Below are positions 1 through 7,094 of a DNA stretch of 19,586 bases, one piece after another. Where the stretch lies: contig CAZEGN010000021.1 of assembly GCA_964512325.1 (NCBI GenBank), positions 1-19,586 of the forward strand, read 5' to 3'. Positions within the stretch are counted from its first letter, which is position 1; the number at the start of each line of letters is the position of its first letter. Made by a program: the position numbers and the translations under genes. The notes below the pieces were generated by a model. It had not been told where the DNA came from, did not search any database, and was given only the letters and a program-made list of their open reading frames with translations. The DNA comes from JACQZO01 sp964512325 (GTDB lineage: Bacteria > Patescibacteriota > Gracilibacteria > RBG-16-42-10).

Positions 1-68
1 GTGTTCTTGTAAACTACTTATACCAGGTGGCGCGTTTAATTATAGAACTCTCCCCCCTCTCTTCTTCA

Positions 69-97
69 TTGCTAATTCCTTTTTATCAGCCTATACT
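69..97 (+). promoter_or_regulatory. Putative sigma-70-type promoter for the superoxide dismutase gene
   Basis: TTGCTA at 69-74 and TATACT at 92-97 are separated by 17 bases. The predicted transcription start near 104 gives a leader of about 24 bases before the ATG at 128. The same -10 hexamer, TATACT, occurs before tRNA-Ser (908-913) and nusA (8347-8352), which supports it as a real element in this genome. Confidence 0.45.
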
Positions 98-127
98 CCC
101 AGTTGTTTATTAAACTCTTTTTATTTT

Positions 128-721
128 ATGTACGAAGCAAAATCGTTGCCATATTCACAACTCACAGGTATTTCAGAGCGTACTTTGGCTATTCATCATG
201 ACAAGCTTTATGTCGGTTATGTAAATAAACGCAATGAGATTGAGGAAAAGTTGAAGGTTATTGATCGCTCTAGTGCAAATGCTACCTATAGCGATTTGCG
301 TGCTGCAAAGGTGGAGGAGACTTTTGCTGGAAATGCGATTGTTCTTCATGAAGCGTATTTTAATGTTCTTGATGGTGATGGGCAGGCCAGTGGAGAGTTG
401 GCTGCTCAAATTGAAAAAGATTTTGGCTCTTTGGAAAATTGGATTAATGATTTTAAGGCCTGTGGTATGGTTGCACGCGGTTGGGTGGTATTAGCTTGGG
501 ATCTGAATGATGGTCGCTTGCATAACTATGTTTGTGATGCCCACAACCAGGGCGGCATGTGGGGCACTGTCCCTGTTATTGTATTGGATACTTATGAGCA
601 CGCTTATATGATTGATTACGGTAGTGATCGTAAGTCATACATCGAAGCATTTATGCAGCAATTGAATTGGAATGAGGCTAATCGCGTCTGGAGCAGAGTT
701 GGAGGTTGGACTTTGAAGTAA
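128..721 (+). CDS. Fe/Mn-type superoxide dismutase
   Basis: This 197-aa protein belongs to the iron/manganese superoxide dismutases, which convert superoxide to oxygen and hydrogen peroxide. The expected metal ligands are visible: His23 in 'IHHDKLYVGYV', His74 in 'VLHEAYF', and Asp154 and His158 in 'LDTYEHAY'. The gateway Tyr31 is kept. The position of E. coli His30 is Leu27, and the usual 'DVWEHAY' is 'DTYEHAY', so this is a divergent clade. His139 in 'DAHNQ' sits about where MnSOD has Gln146 and archaeal enzymes have His, and Val152 lies two residues before the Asp ligand; metal preference cannot be read safely from this. No signal peptide is seen, so it is probably cytoplasmic. It starts at ATG with no Shine-Dalgarno. 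It appears to be a single-gene unit with its own promoter. Confidence 0.92.
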   Translation: MYEAKSLPYSQLTGISERTLAIHHDKLYVGYVNKRNEIEEKLKVIDRSSANATYSDLRAAKVEETFAGNAIVLHEAYFNVLDGDGQASGELAAQIEKDFGSLENWINDFKACGMVARGWVVLAWDLNDGRLHNYVCDAHNQGGMWGTVPVIVLDTYEHAYMIDYGSDRKSYIEAFMQQLNWNEANRVWSRVGGWTLK

Positions 722-884
722 GCTGCTGCGTGCAATATTTGGTTTAACAATTTGCAATTAGAAATTCGCAGGTAGCAATTGTGGCTCAGAAAAAGTTGCA
801 TTGTGGGTGGCGCTTTTTTATGCAGTTTAATTGGCTATTAATCCCTGGGAATTGAAAATTGTTAATTTAGACTCCTTTCACTTC

Positions 885-913
885 TTTACCAGAATAAAGT
901 TTCGGGTTATACT
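885..913 (+). promoter_or_regulatory. Putative promoter of tRNA-Ser
   Basis: TTTACC at 885-890 and TATACT at 908-913 are separated by 17 bases. The predicted start near 920 would give a short 5' leader before the mature tRNA end at 941. Confidence 0.5.
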
Positions 914-940
914 CGGCCCGTGTTTCGCCCAGGTATATAT

Positions 941-1048
<108 letters not shown>

Positions 1049-1221
1049 CTTATTCTTCATCTTATTCTCATTCTTCAATGGAACAAGGCTGTCTTGGTCG
1101 TGGCGGAGAAGGATAAGAATAAGAATGAAAAACTGATTGCACTTAGACAAAGGGAGATTTTGTGATGTAGACGTTGGTGTGCTTTTATTTTGTAACATGA
1201 GTAGATTTGATTTTACTTGTT

Positions 1222-2046
1222 ATGGCCAAAAAGGCCCTTGATAGACAAGGTGAACTGAAGGATGCGACTAAAACTACGTTGGGCAATTTGGCCAGACGTG
1301 AAGGTGTAGATAGCATGATAGCTTTTCTCAATCGAATAAAAGAAGTGCGTACCGACCTTGCTGTAGCAGTAAAACCAGCCGAGGGCGTAGAGAGATTTGA
1401 AGCTCAATATACCCAAGCCTTAGCAGCATTGCACGCGTTTCGTATTGATACAAAAGGTGCTCCATCATGGGAGCGAATCAAAGCAGGGATTACTCCTGAG
1501 CAGTTACGATTAGTAGAACGTATGGACCACCCCACACTCGTACTAACGCCACCAGTGACCATAGAACAAATGGTTTCTGCTATTAATGAAGTGGGTGAGT
1601 TGGGTATTGGAGGTTTTCGGTATCGCTTTTCTATTGATCTACTCTATTATGGTGTTGAGGCAGAAGGTGAGCTTACATGGACAGTAAGCATTGTTGAAGG
1701 GGGGACAGCTGTTCGAATGCATGACGCTCTTCAAAGAAAAGGTGGTCAGTTCCGTGAAAATCACGAACAGGTTGCTGCTTTATTAGGGTATTTGAAAGTA
1801 AAGGGACTGGCAGCATTGAGTGGAGAGAGAAACTATTTAGCAGCAATGATGACTGCCTTGGGACAGGGGCAGCCTATAGATAAGAAAAAGTGGACTATAT
1901 TAAATGCGACTGCAGTAGAGACAAATCCAAAGTCGCTTCTTGTTTTTGGTACTTGGGATGGTGGTCAGATCAATTTGAACAGAGCGCACCCGAGCCGTCG
2001 GGACGAAAATATCTGTCTGCGTGGTGCGGTAAGAATTAAGTTTTAA
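1222..2046 (+). CDS. Hypothetical protein, 274 aa, unrecognised
   Basis: I do not recognise this protein. The ATG at 1222 (MAKKALDRQG) is preferred over the in-frame TTG at 1207, because the latter would only add five hydrophobic residues. The first 100 residues look helical and charged. The middle (about 115-165) alternates in a way that suggests beta strands ('GIGGFRYRFSIDLLYYGV', 'GELTWTVSIVEGG'). The last 30 residues contain 'FGTWDGGQINLNRAHPSRR' and end 'LRGAVRIKF'. I see no signal peptide or membrane span, so it is probably cytoplasmic. It stands alone: tRNA-Ser lies upstream, and a 125-bp gap separates it from the RDD gene. Coding quality is good over its whole length. Confidence 0.75.
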   Translation: MAKKALDRQGELKDATKTTLGNLARREGVDSMIAFLNRIKEVRTDLAVAVKPAEGVERFEAQYTQALAALHAFRIDTKGAPSWERIKAGITPEQLRLVERMDHPTLVLTPPVTIEQMVSAINEVGELGIGGFRYRFSIDLLYYGVEAEGELTWTVSIVEGGTAVRMHDALQRKGGQFRENHEQVAALLGYLKVKGLAALSGERNYLAAMMTALGQGQPIDKKKWTILNATAVETNPKSLLVFGTWDGGQINLNRAHPSRRDENICLRGAVRIKF

Positions 2047-2171
2047 ACATTTGCTTTGATTTTTGATTTGATCAACTTTTGAGTGTTTTGCCGTCAAGTT
2101 TAATCAGGTCGGGGTGATTTACTTTTCATTGTGTGGAGCTTAGGCTTGCTGGTGAAATCTAAATTACTTAT

Positions 2172-2615
2172 ATGGCTGAGCCAACAAATCCGCAGGTGAC
2201 TTTTAGTGAGCCTCAGGTAACTACACTTAATTTGCAGTTGGCTGGTTTGGGTATGCGTGTTCTGGCGGTTATAGTTGATAGTGTTTGTATTAATATTGTG
2301 GCTGCTATTTTGGGGCTAAACCGGGTCGCTTACTATGGTGGGTCTATGTCTTACAATGGCTTTTTTCTGTTGGGTCTTGTGTATGTAATTGGCTTTTGGA
2401 TTTGGAAATCGGCTACTCCCGGTAAAATGCTGTTCGGAATCAAAATCGTTGATGCTGAAGGCAAGAATCTAACACCTGCTAAAGCGATTGTGCGTTATAT
2501 TGGCTATATTATTAGTATGGTGTTGTTTGGATTAGGTTTTATCTGGGCGTTTTTTGATAGCAAGAAACAGGGCTGGCATGACAAGATCGCTCAGACTTAT
2601 GTTGTCAAAGCATAA
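2172..2615 (+). CDS. RDD-family membrane protein
   Basis: This 147-aa protein has the RDD domain layout. After a short hydrophilic N-terminus, 'GLGMRVLAVIVDSV' (about 26-39) carries the Arg and Asp that define the family, in the first membrane span. Later come 'SATPGKMLFGIKIVD' and 'GWHDKIAQTYVV', the usual RDD signatures. About three to four hydrophobic spans are visible. Some RDD proteins are linked to ion (Na+/H+) transport, but most are uncharacterised, so no substrate is assigned. The gene is the first of a compact three-gene set: the Nudix gene begins 2 bases after its stop. Start is ATG with no Shine-Dalgarno. Confidence 0.88.
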   Translation: MAEPTNPQVTFSEPQVTTLNLQLAGLGMRVLAVIVDSVCINIVAAILGLNRVAYYGGSMSYNGFFLLGLVYVIGFWIWKSATPGKMLFGIKIVDAEGKNLTPAKAIVRYIGYIISMVLFGLGFIWAFFDSKKQGWHDKIAQTYVVKA

Positions 2616-2617
2616 GT

Positions 2618-3166
2618 ATGCTACCTGAATCCGCGCAGAAGGTATTTCAAGGAAAGATATTTTCGGTGTGGCAATGGCCGCAGCAAATGTTTGATGGTTC
2701 ATTTGTTACTTTTGAGAAGCTTAAGCGGCCAGACACGGCTAATATTTTGCCTGTGATTGGTGAGAAGTTGCTTGTGTTGAAGCAAATTCAGCCGGGAGGC
2801 AAGGAACACATTTGTTTGCCCGGTGGAAGAGTGGATGCGGGTGAGACTCCAGAAGTGGCTGCACGAAGAGAGCTTCTTGAAGAAACTGGTTATCATGCGG
2901 AGACTTTGCGTCTATGGTCGGTAGTCACACCAGAGGAGAAAATTGAATGGCAAATTCATACCTATATTGCTTCTCCATGTGTTTTAAGAGGGCAAGTTGA
3001 GCATGAAAATGGTGAAAAGATTGAACAGTTTTTGCTATCTTTTGATGAATTTCTTTTGCTCGGTGAGAATCCTCTTTTTCGTCATGCAGATCTAGCATTG
3101 TTGCTGCTCAGAGCAAGGCTGGATACAAAAAAGCGTGAAGAGTTACAGCAATTGATTTTTGCTTAA
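2618..3166 (+). CDS. Nudix hydrolase (ADP-ribose pyrophosphatase-like)
   Basis: This 182-aa protein contains a perfect Nudix box at about residues 70-92, matching G-x5-E-x7-REU-x-EE-x-GU ('GGRVDAGETPEVAARREL' followed by LEETGY). The box binds Mg2+ and supports hydrolysis of a nucleoside diphosphate linked to another group. Context in the box and the preceding 'ICLPGG' resembles ADP-ribose or NDP-sugar pyrophosphatases, but the substrate cannot be read from sequence. It is placed 2 bases after the RDD stop and 3 bases before the ASCH start, so the three are surely co-transcribed and probably translationally coupled. No Shine-Dalgarno is present. Confidence 0.92.
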   Translation: MLPESAQKVFQGKIFSVWQWPQQMFDGSFVTFEKLKRPDTANILPVIGEKLLVLKQIQPGGKEHICLPGGRVDAGETPEVAARRELLEETGYHAETLRLWSVVTPEEKIEWQIHTYIASPCVLRGQVEHENGEKIEQFLLSFDEFLLLGENPLFRHADLALLLLRARLDTKKREELQQLIFA

Positions 3167-3169
3167 GTT

Positions 3170-3616
3170 ATGGAGCACATCGCTATTATGAGTGCAAAAA
3201 CACCATTTCTCGCCAGGGTGGCTACAGGTGAGAAGGTGATAGAGTCTCGTTGGTGTCGATATAAGCGTCCTCCTTGGAACAAAATTCATGTTGGTGACCG
3301 AGTATATTTTAAAAACAGTGGCCAGGCGGTTTCTCTGCTGGCAACTGTTGCGAAGGTTGAGCAATATGGGGATTTGGATGCTAGACAGATAGCTGGTTTA
3401 GTGGAGAAAAATGCAAAGGCTTTAGGGATCTATCCGCATGAAATACCTGCGTTTATAGATAGCCAGAAAACAAAGCGTTTTGCGATTTTTGTTTCTTTGC
3501 AATCGATACAAACGGTTGAGCCTTTTTTGATTGATAAAACTGGTTTTGGAGCCATGTCAGCCTGGATTACAGTGGAAAATGTGAAGACGCTGGCTAGACG
3601 TAGTGAGGAAAGATAA
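3170..3616 (+). CDS. ASCH-domain protein
   Basis: This 148-aa protein begins with an ASCH-like fold of the PUA superfamily. Residues about 9-50 read 'TPFLARVATGEKVIESRW', then 'KRPPWNKIHVGDRVYFKNSG', which includes the family motif G-x-K-x-x-E-x-R and the 'GD-V-F' strand. ASCH domains are thought to bind RNA or nucleotides; a few act on modified nucleosides. The C-terminal third has no motif I recognise. It is the last gene of the RDD-Nudix-ASCH set, 3 bases after the Nudix stop. A Nudix enzyme beside an ASCH protein suggests nucleotide or RNA metabolism, which is inference only. Confidence 0.8.
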   Translation: MEHIAIMSAKTPFLARVATGEKVIESRWCRYKRPPWNKIHVGDRVYFKNSGQAVSLLATVAKVEQYGDLDARQIAGLVEKNAKALGIYPHEIPAFIDSQKTKRFAIFVSLQSIQTVEPFLIDKTGFGAMSAWITVENVKTLARRSEER

Positions 3617-3644
3617 GGTGGAGGTGGGGGATAAACAGGATAAT

Positions 3645-3680
3645 AATTCGGGATTCGGCGTTCGGAATGCGGAATTGAAA
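3645..3680. repeat. Dispersed intergenic repeat, copy A
   Basis: This stretch consists of AATTCGG, GATTCGGC and GTTCGGAATGCGGA (3660-3673) followed by ATTG. The same blocks in the same order occur at 8252-8303, where the last block is again identical over 14 bases and followed by GTTG. Both copies lie shortly after the last gene of an operon. Confidence 0.6.
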
Positions 3681-3955
3681 AGGCAGAGACCGGAGAGGAA
3701 GAGCGGCGGTCCAAGAGACCATGTGTTCATCTTCTTCTCTCTGTGTCATCTTGAGCTTGCCGTCCAACGCGAGATGAACCTCTATTTTTGCACTAAGCTT
3801 ACCCAGCAGGATCCCTCCACGGAAGTCGGGAGGAAAAAGGGATGAGGCGGATGAAAAGAGAAGAAAGTTAGGCTGATGAGCTGAAGAATTGATATGACTG
3901 GTACCTTATCTATGAATATTGTGCTTTGTTGTTGGTGTGTTGTTTTTGCTTTTCA

Positions 3956-4004
3956 TTGACTTTAGTGCTCAATGTCCGTAGACTCTCCGTGCTCATGTTA
4001 CAAT
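3956..4004 (+). promoter_or_regulatory. rpmH operon promoter region
   Basis: TTGACT (3956-3961) and TAGACT (3979-3984) are spaced 17 bases apart, giving a start near 3991 and an 18-base leader. A second candidate is the extended -10 TGTTACAAT (3996-4004). A start from that element would fall at about 4010-4011, within the rpmH ATG (4009-4011), so its mRNA would be leaderless or nearly so. Confidence 0.5.
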
Positions 4005-4008
4005 ATAT

Positions 4009-4143
4009 ATGCGTCAAGGTAATGCAACTAAAAATCGTCGCCGCCAACGCCGTCATGGCTTTTTAGCTCGTATGGCGACTCCCAATGGAAGAAAGGTTAT
4101 CGCTCGTCGCCGAAGTATCGGTCGATCTCGCTTGGCTGTTTAA
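4009..4143 (+). CDS. rpmH: 50S ribosomal protein bL34
   Basis: This 44-residue basic protein is bL34 of the large ribosomal subunit. The family core is clear: 'RRRQRRHGFLARMATPNGRK' followed by VIARRRSIGRSRLAV, matching the usual HGFRxRMxTxxGRxVLxxRRxKGR pattern. The N-terminus, MRQGNATKN, lacks the common 'KRTxQP' start, and there is no in-frame upstream ATG to restore it. It is the first gene of the rpmH-rnpA-yidD-yidC-jag block, with rnpA 9 bases after its stop. dnaA, a frequent upstream neighbour of rpmH, is not present here. Confidence 0.97.
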   Translation: MRQGNATKNRRRQRRHGFLARMATPNGRKVIARRRSIGRSRLAV

Positions 4144-4152
4144 AGTAAAGCT

Positions 4153-4527
4153 GTGTTGGCCCGTAAGTATCGTTTAAATAAGAGAGCGATAGGGCATGTG
4201 TTTAAGCGGGGCACCCGTTTACATACGCCCTTTTTTGCTGTTCTTTTTGCAAACAAGTATCATGAATTTCCCCAATACAGCGTGGTAATTTCAAATAAGC
4301 AGGTGTCCATTGCGCCGCAGCGTTCTCGTATCAAAAGACGGTTGCGTGCTATGATTCGACAGGTATTTACTGATATTCCTTACGATGCGATTTTCTTGGC
4401 AAAGCCTGCAGTCCTCAATGCTACCTGGCCAGAGCTTCTTACAGCAGGCAAGGAGGCTTATCAAAAGATGCAGCACTTATCTGCCTCGGTTGCTGATAAA
4501 AGTATACCAACAGACAATATCACCTGA
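4153..4527 (+). CDS. rnpA: Ribonuclease P protein component
   Basis: This 124-aa protein is the protein subunit of RNase P, which with the catalytic RNA removes the 5' leader of pre-tRNAs. Family features are 'MLARKYRLNKRAIGHVFKRG' at the N-terminus, the basic 'RSRIKRRLRAMIRQ' (equivalent to the RNR motif), and 'YDAIFLAKPAVLNATWPEL' near the end. Start is the GTG at 4153, which gives the usual 'ML' opening; the TTG at 4156 is the alternative. About 18 extra C-terminal residues overlap yidD in another frame. It directly follows rpmH, the typical arrangement that balances ribosome and RNase P production. Confidence 0.95.
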   Translation: MLARKYRLNKRAIGHVFKRGTRLHTPFFAVLFANKYHEFPQYSVVISNKQVSIAPQRSRIKRRLRAMIRQVFTDIPYDAIFLAKPAVLNATWPELLTAGKEAYQKMQHLSASVADKSIPTDNIT

Positions 4528-4705
4528 TCATAGCAGGTTAGGTAAATATTTGTATCCGTATGGTTATTGCAAGTTTTACCCTACTTGCTCACAGTATATG
4601 TATGAATCCTTAGAGAAATATGGGTTGTTTTTGGGTACTTGGAAGGGTGTGGGGAGGTTGTTTCGCTGTAATCCTTGGCATTGTGGGGGAATTGATTTGC
4701 CTTGA
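4418..4705 (+). CDS. yidD: YidD, membrane protein insertion efficiency factor
   Basis: The core reads 'LLIKVYQQTISPDHSRLGK', then 'YPYGYCKFYPTCSQYMYESL' and 'RCNPWHCGGIDLP', which is the YidD signature with its conserved cysteines. YidD is a small, membrane-associated protein that helps YidC insert membrane proteins. Compared with E. coli, about ten residues are inserted between 'ISP' and 'CKFYPTCS', a form I associate with CPR bacteria. The start is uncertain: ATG 4418 gives 96 aa with a basic amphipathic N-terminus, ATG 4385 gives 106, and TTG 4490 gives a minimal 72. Any choice overlaps the rnpA 3' end (38 to 143 bases). It lies between rnpA and yidC, the normal order. Confidence 0.92.
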   Translation: MLPGQSFLQQARRLIKRCSTYLPRLLIKVYQQTISPDHSRLGKYLYPYGYCKFYPTCSQYMYESLEKYGLFLGTWKGVGRLFRCNPWHCGGIDLP

Positions 4706-4757
4706 TTTAAGCTGGCTGCTATCCTTCATTGGCACTGGCGTTTTTCCTTAAATACTT

Positions 4758-5504
4758 ATGTCTTTTTTTATCTCATTGTGGGACGAAATATTGTTTCGGC
4801 CGATCTATAATTTACTGATTTGGTTCACTTCATGGTTGCCAGGACATGATTTGGGACTTGCTATTATCCTGCTTACATTAGTAGTTCGATTGGTCTTGTT
4901 TATTCCTACATATAGCAGCTTTAAGCAGCAAAAAAGCATGCAGGAATTGCAACCTAAGATCAGTGCGGTAAAAGCTAAATATGCGCATGATCAGCAAAAA
5001 CAGGCTCAAGCAATTATGGATTTGTATAAAGAACATGGCGTACATCCTTGTGGTAGCTGTTTGCCAATGTTGATTCAGCTTCCCTTTTTGTATGCAATGT
5101 TAGCAGTGCTGCAAAATGGTCTTAATCCTGAGTATACCCGATTTTTATATGCACCTTTAGCTGGCTTTGATATCAATGTTATTGATCCACACTTTTTGTG
5201 GCTGAATCTTACTGCAAAAGATAGTTATTATATCTTGCCAATTATTACTGGTGTTACGCAATACATTACAATGAAGCTAACCCAAGTAAGACAAGAAAAG
5301 AAAATTCATGATATTACTCCAAATACGTCTAAAGAGCCTAAGCAAATGAAAGAAATTGAGCAGGCTACCAAATCAATGACTTATATGTTCCCTGTGTTAA
5401 TTACTTGGATTGCGATGGGATATCCTGCTGGGTTGGCTTTATACTGGATATTCTCTACCATTTTCGGTATTGGGCAACAAATGATTCTTAATCGTCGAAA
5501 TTAA
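4758..5504 (+). CDS. yidC: Membrane protein insertase YidC/Oxa1
   Basis: This 248-aa protein is a short, Gram-positive-like YidC without the large periplasmic domain of E. coli. It inserts and folds inner-membrane proteins, alone or with Sec. About five membrane spans are visible. Arg44 in 'LVVRLVLFIP' is the conserved groove arginine. The charged cytoplasmic hairpin (about 55-95) precedes 'HPCGSCLPMLIQLPFLYAM', and the last span is 'YPAGLALYWIFSTIFGIGQQ'. There is no lipobox. Start is ATG at 4758, after a 52-base gap from yidD. jag begins 11 bases after its stop. Confidence 0.96.
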   Translation: MSFFISLWDEILFRPIYNLLIWFTSWLPGHDLGLAIILLTLVVRLVLFIPTYSSFKQQKSMQELQPKISAVKAKYAHDQQKQAQAIMDLYKEHGVHPCGSCLPMLIQLPFLYAMLAVLQNGLNPEYTRFLYAPLAGFDINVIDPHFLWLNLTAKDSYYILPIITGVTQYITMKLTQVRQEKKIHDITPNTSKEPKQMKEIEQATKSMTYMFPVLITWIAMGYPAGLALYWIFSTIFGIGQQMILNRRN

Positions 5505-5515
5505 AAGTTTAAAAT

Positions 5516-6019
5516 ATGGAAGAATTGCAACGCAAAGCGATTGCTTTATTACAAGATTTACTCGCAAAATCTCTCCTCGAAATAGAAGATTGGGAAACTG
5601 AGGAAAAAGAAGAGGTTCCATCTGCAGAAAAGCTGATTCGAATTAATCTCAAAGCAAAGATACCTGCCGTCGCAATTGGTCGTCAGGGTGAAACTTTGTT
5701 TGCTTTGCAGCACTTATGGCGCTTATTGGTCAGACGATATGTGGATCCTGAGTTGGAAGTTGTGTTGGATATTGATAATTACCGCAAGAACCAGGAAGCA
5801 AATGCGGAGGTCATTGCTCAAGAGGCTGCTGAACGCGTGAGAAGTTCAAATGCTGCTGTTGAATTGTCTCCAATGCCAAGCTATCGTCGTCGTGCTGTTC
5901 ATACTATGTTCACTCGTCCAGAATACGCTGACTTGGAAGCTTTTAGTGTGGGAGAAGGCAGCCATCGGAGAATTAAGGTGCAGTTAAAAGGTGCTGCTCC
6001 AATCTCTACTGAAGTTTAA
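5516..6019 (+). CDS. jag: KhpB/Jag RNA-binding protein (KH and R3H domains)
   Basis: This 167-aa protein has a KH domain at about residues 40-90 with the 'IGRQGETLFALQHLWRLL' loop (Gly55, Gly58), and an R3H domain at about 100-160 with Arg125 and His129 in 'YRRRAVH' and the end 'EGSHRRIKVQL'. It lacks the extra N-terminal Jag domain of Firmicutes. Family members bind RNA and, in Gram-positive bacteria, influence cell elongation and division through KhpA/KhpB complexes. Its position after yidC is conserved in many bacteria. mraY begins 9 bases after its stop, tying it to a wall-synthesis gene. Confidence 0.93.
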   Translation: MEELQRKAIALLQDLLAKSLLEIEDWETEEKEEVPSAEKLIRINLKAKIPAVAIGRQGETLFALQHLWRLLVRRYVDPELEVVLDIDNYRKNQEANAEVIAQEAAERVRSSNAAVELSPMPSYRRRAVHTMFTRPEYADLEAFSVGEGSHRRIKVQLKGAAPISTEV

Positions 6020-6028
6020 ATCTTGTCT

Positions 6029-7084
6029 ATGTCTCATGTTGCCGATCTTCTTTTGATATTTGGTTACAGTGCCCTTGCCTTTATTGTAACCATGCTTATG
6101 ACACCAGCATTTGTACAATTCTTAACTAAGAATAAACTAGGCAAGCAAATTCGCGAGGAAGCCGTTGACGGCCAGCCATCCACAATTTTTCAGCAGTTAC
6201 ATGGTAAGAAAAAAGGGACACCAACTATGGGGGGTGTTTTGGTATGGGGAAGTATTACGGCAATTGTCTTATTGTCTGGCTTATTGGCTTATATGGGGAT
6301 ATTACCCACTTCGTGGTCAATGTGGGATAGAGGAGAGACATACTTGCCTTTATTTACTTTAGTAGTAACGGGAATTTTGGGGGGAGTGGATGATTATTAT
6401 AATATTCGTGGGATTGGTGCAAAAAAGGGGATTGGTGCTAAGCCTAAATTGTTTTGGCTCATGCTGTTTGGTCTTTTGGGCGCCTGGTGGTTTTACTTTA
6501 AATTAGGCGTTGATCAAATTCATATTCCTGCTTTAGGGGATTTCTATTTGGGACTGTGGTATATACCTTTGTTTGTATTTGTGATTAATGCTTCCAGCAA
6601 TGCGGTCAATGTTACTGACGGTCTTGATGGTTTGGCTGGCGGCTTGTTGATTATGGCCTTTGGTGGTTTTGGAGTCCTGGCCTTTATGAAGGGGCTGGTT
6701 ATTCTTACGGCTTTTTGCGGTATGCTCATTGGGGGACTAACAGCATTTCTTTGGTATAATATTCCACCAGCACGGTTTTTTATGGGAGACACCGGAGCAC
6801 TCTCATTTGGTGCCACGCTTGGGGTGATTGCGATGATGACGAATGCTGTTTTTATGCTACCAATTATTGGCTTTGTCTTTGTACTAGAAACACTTTCAAG
6901 CTTGACGCAAATTGTTTCTAAGCGTTTTTTTAAGCGTAAAGTGTTTGCTATTACGCCTTTACATCATTTGTGTGAGCATTGGGGGTGGCCTGAATACACT
7001 GTAACCATGCGCTTTTGGATTATTGGTGGGCTATGTGCGGTGTTCGGTGTGATTATTGGATTACTGGGCATTGGTATAAGATAA
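6029..7084 (+). CDS. mraY: Phospho-N-acetylmuramoyl-pentapeptide-transferase
   Basis: MraY transfers phospho-MurNAc-pentapeptide from UDP to undecaprenyl phosphate, making lipid I. This 351-aa multi-span protein has 'KKGTPTMGG' (about 61-69), Asp121-Asp122 in 'GVDDYYN', 'NAVNVTDGLDGLAGG' (about 191-205) and 'ARFFMGDTGALSFG' (about 248-261). The family HHH motif appears as 'PLHHLCEHWGWPE': the third His is Leu314. About ten hydrophobic spans are present. The ATG at 6029 is preferred to TTG 6023. mraY normally lies in the dcw cluster with mur genes; here it stands between jag and a glycosyltransferase, 9 bases from jag and 10 bases before the next start. Confidence 0.95.
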   Translation: MSHVADLLLIFGYSALAFIVTMLMTPAFVQFLTKNKLGKQIREEAVDGQPSTIFQQLHGKKKGTPTMGGVLVWGSITAIVLLSGLLAYMGILPTSWSMWDRGETYLPLFTLVVTGILGGVDDYYNIRGIGAKKGIGAKPKLFWLMLFGLLGAWWFYFKLGVDQIHIPALGDFYLGLWYIPLFVFVINASSNAVNVTDGLDGLAGGLLIMAFGGFGVLAFMKGLVILTAFCGMLIGGLTAFLWYNIPPARFFMGDTGALSFGATLGVIAMMTNAVFMLPIIGFVFVLETLSSLTQIVSKRFFKRKVFAITPLHHLCEHWGWPEYTVTMRFWIIGGLCAVFGVIIGLLGIGIR

Positions 7085-7094
7085 TATCATTCCT

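Larger units (their letters stand above)
3617..4008. other. Intergenic region without a convincing gene, repeat- and hairpin-bearing
   Basis: No reading frame here looks coding: the 80-codon frame from 3603 is low-complexity and resembles no family. The region holds a dispersed repeat (3645-3680), an 8-bp perfect inverted repeat GTTCATCT (3725-3732) / AGATGAAC (3772-3779), and the competing pairs ATCCCT/AGGGAT and CCTCC/GGAGG at about 3810-3845. The last 60 bases contain the rpmH promoter signals. I do not recognise a known structured RNA. Confidence 0.6.

Noticed and set aside
3603..3845. 80-codon plus-strand frame after the ASCH gene
   Set aside because: Low-complexity, no family resemblance, and it runs through the dispersed repeat and hairpins; it starts inside the ASCH gene.
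3780..3850. T-box or other known riboswitch upstream of rpmH
   Set aside because: The conserved T-box sequence (AGGGTGGNACCGCG) is absent and there is no terminator with T run; the pairings are too weak to name.
4450..4456. AAGGAGG as a Shine-Dalgarno for yidD
   Set aside because: No start codon in the YidD frame follows at a usable distance; the bases encode Gly-Lys-Glu-Ala of RnpA.
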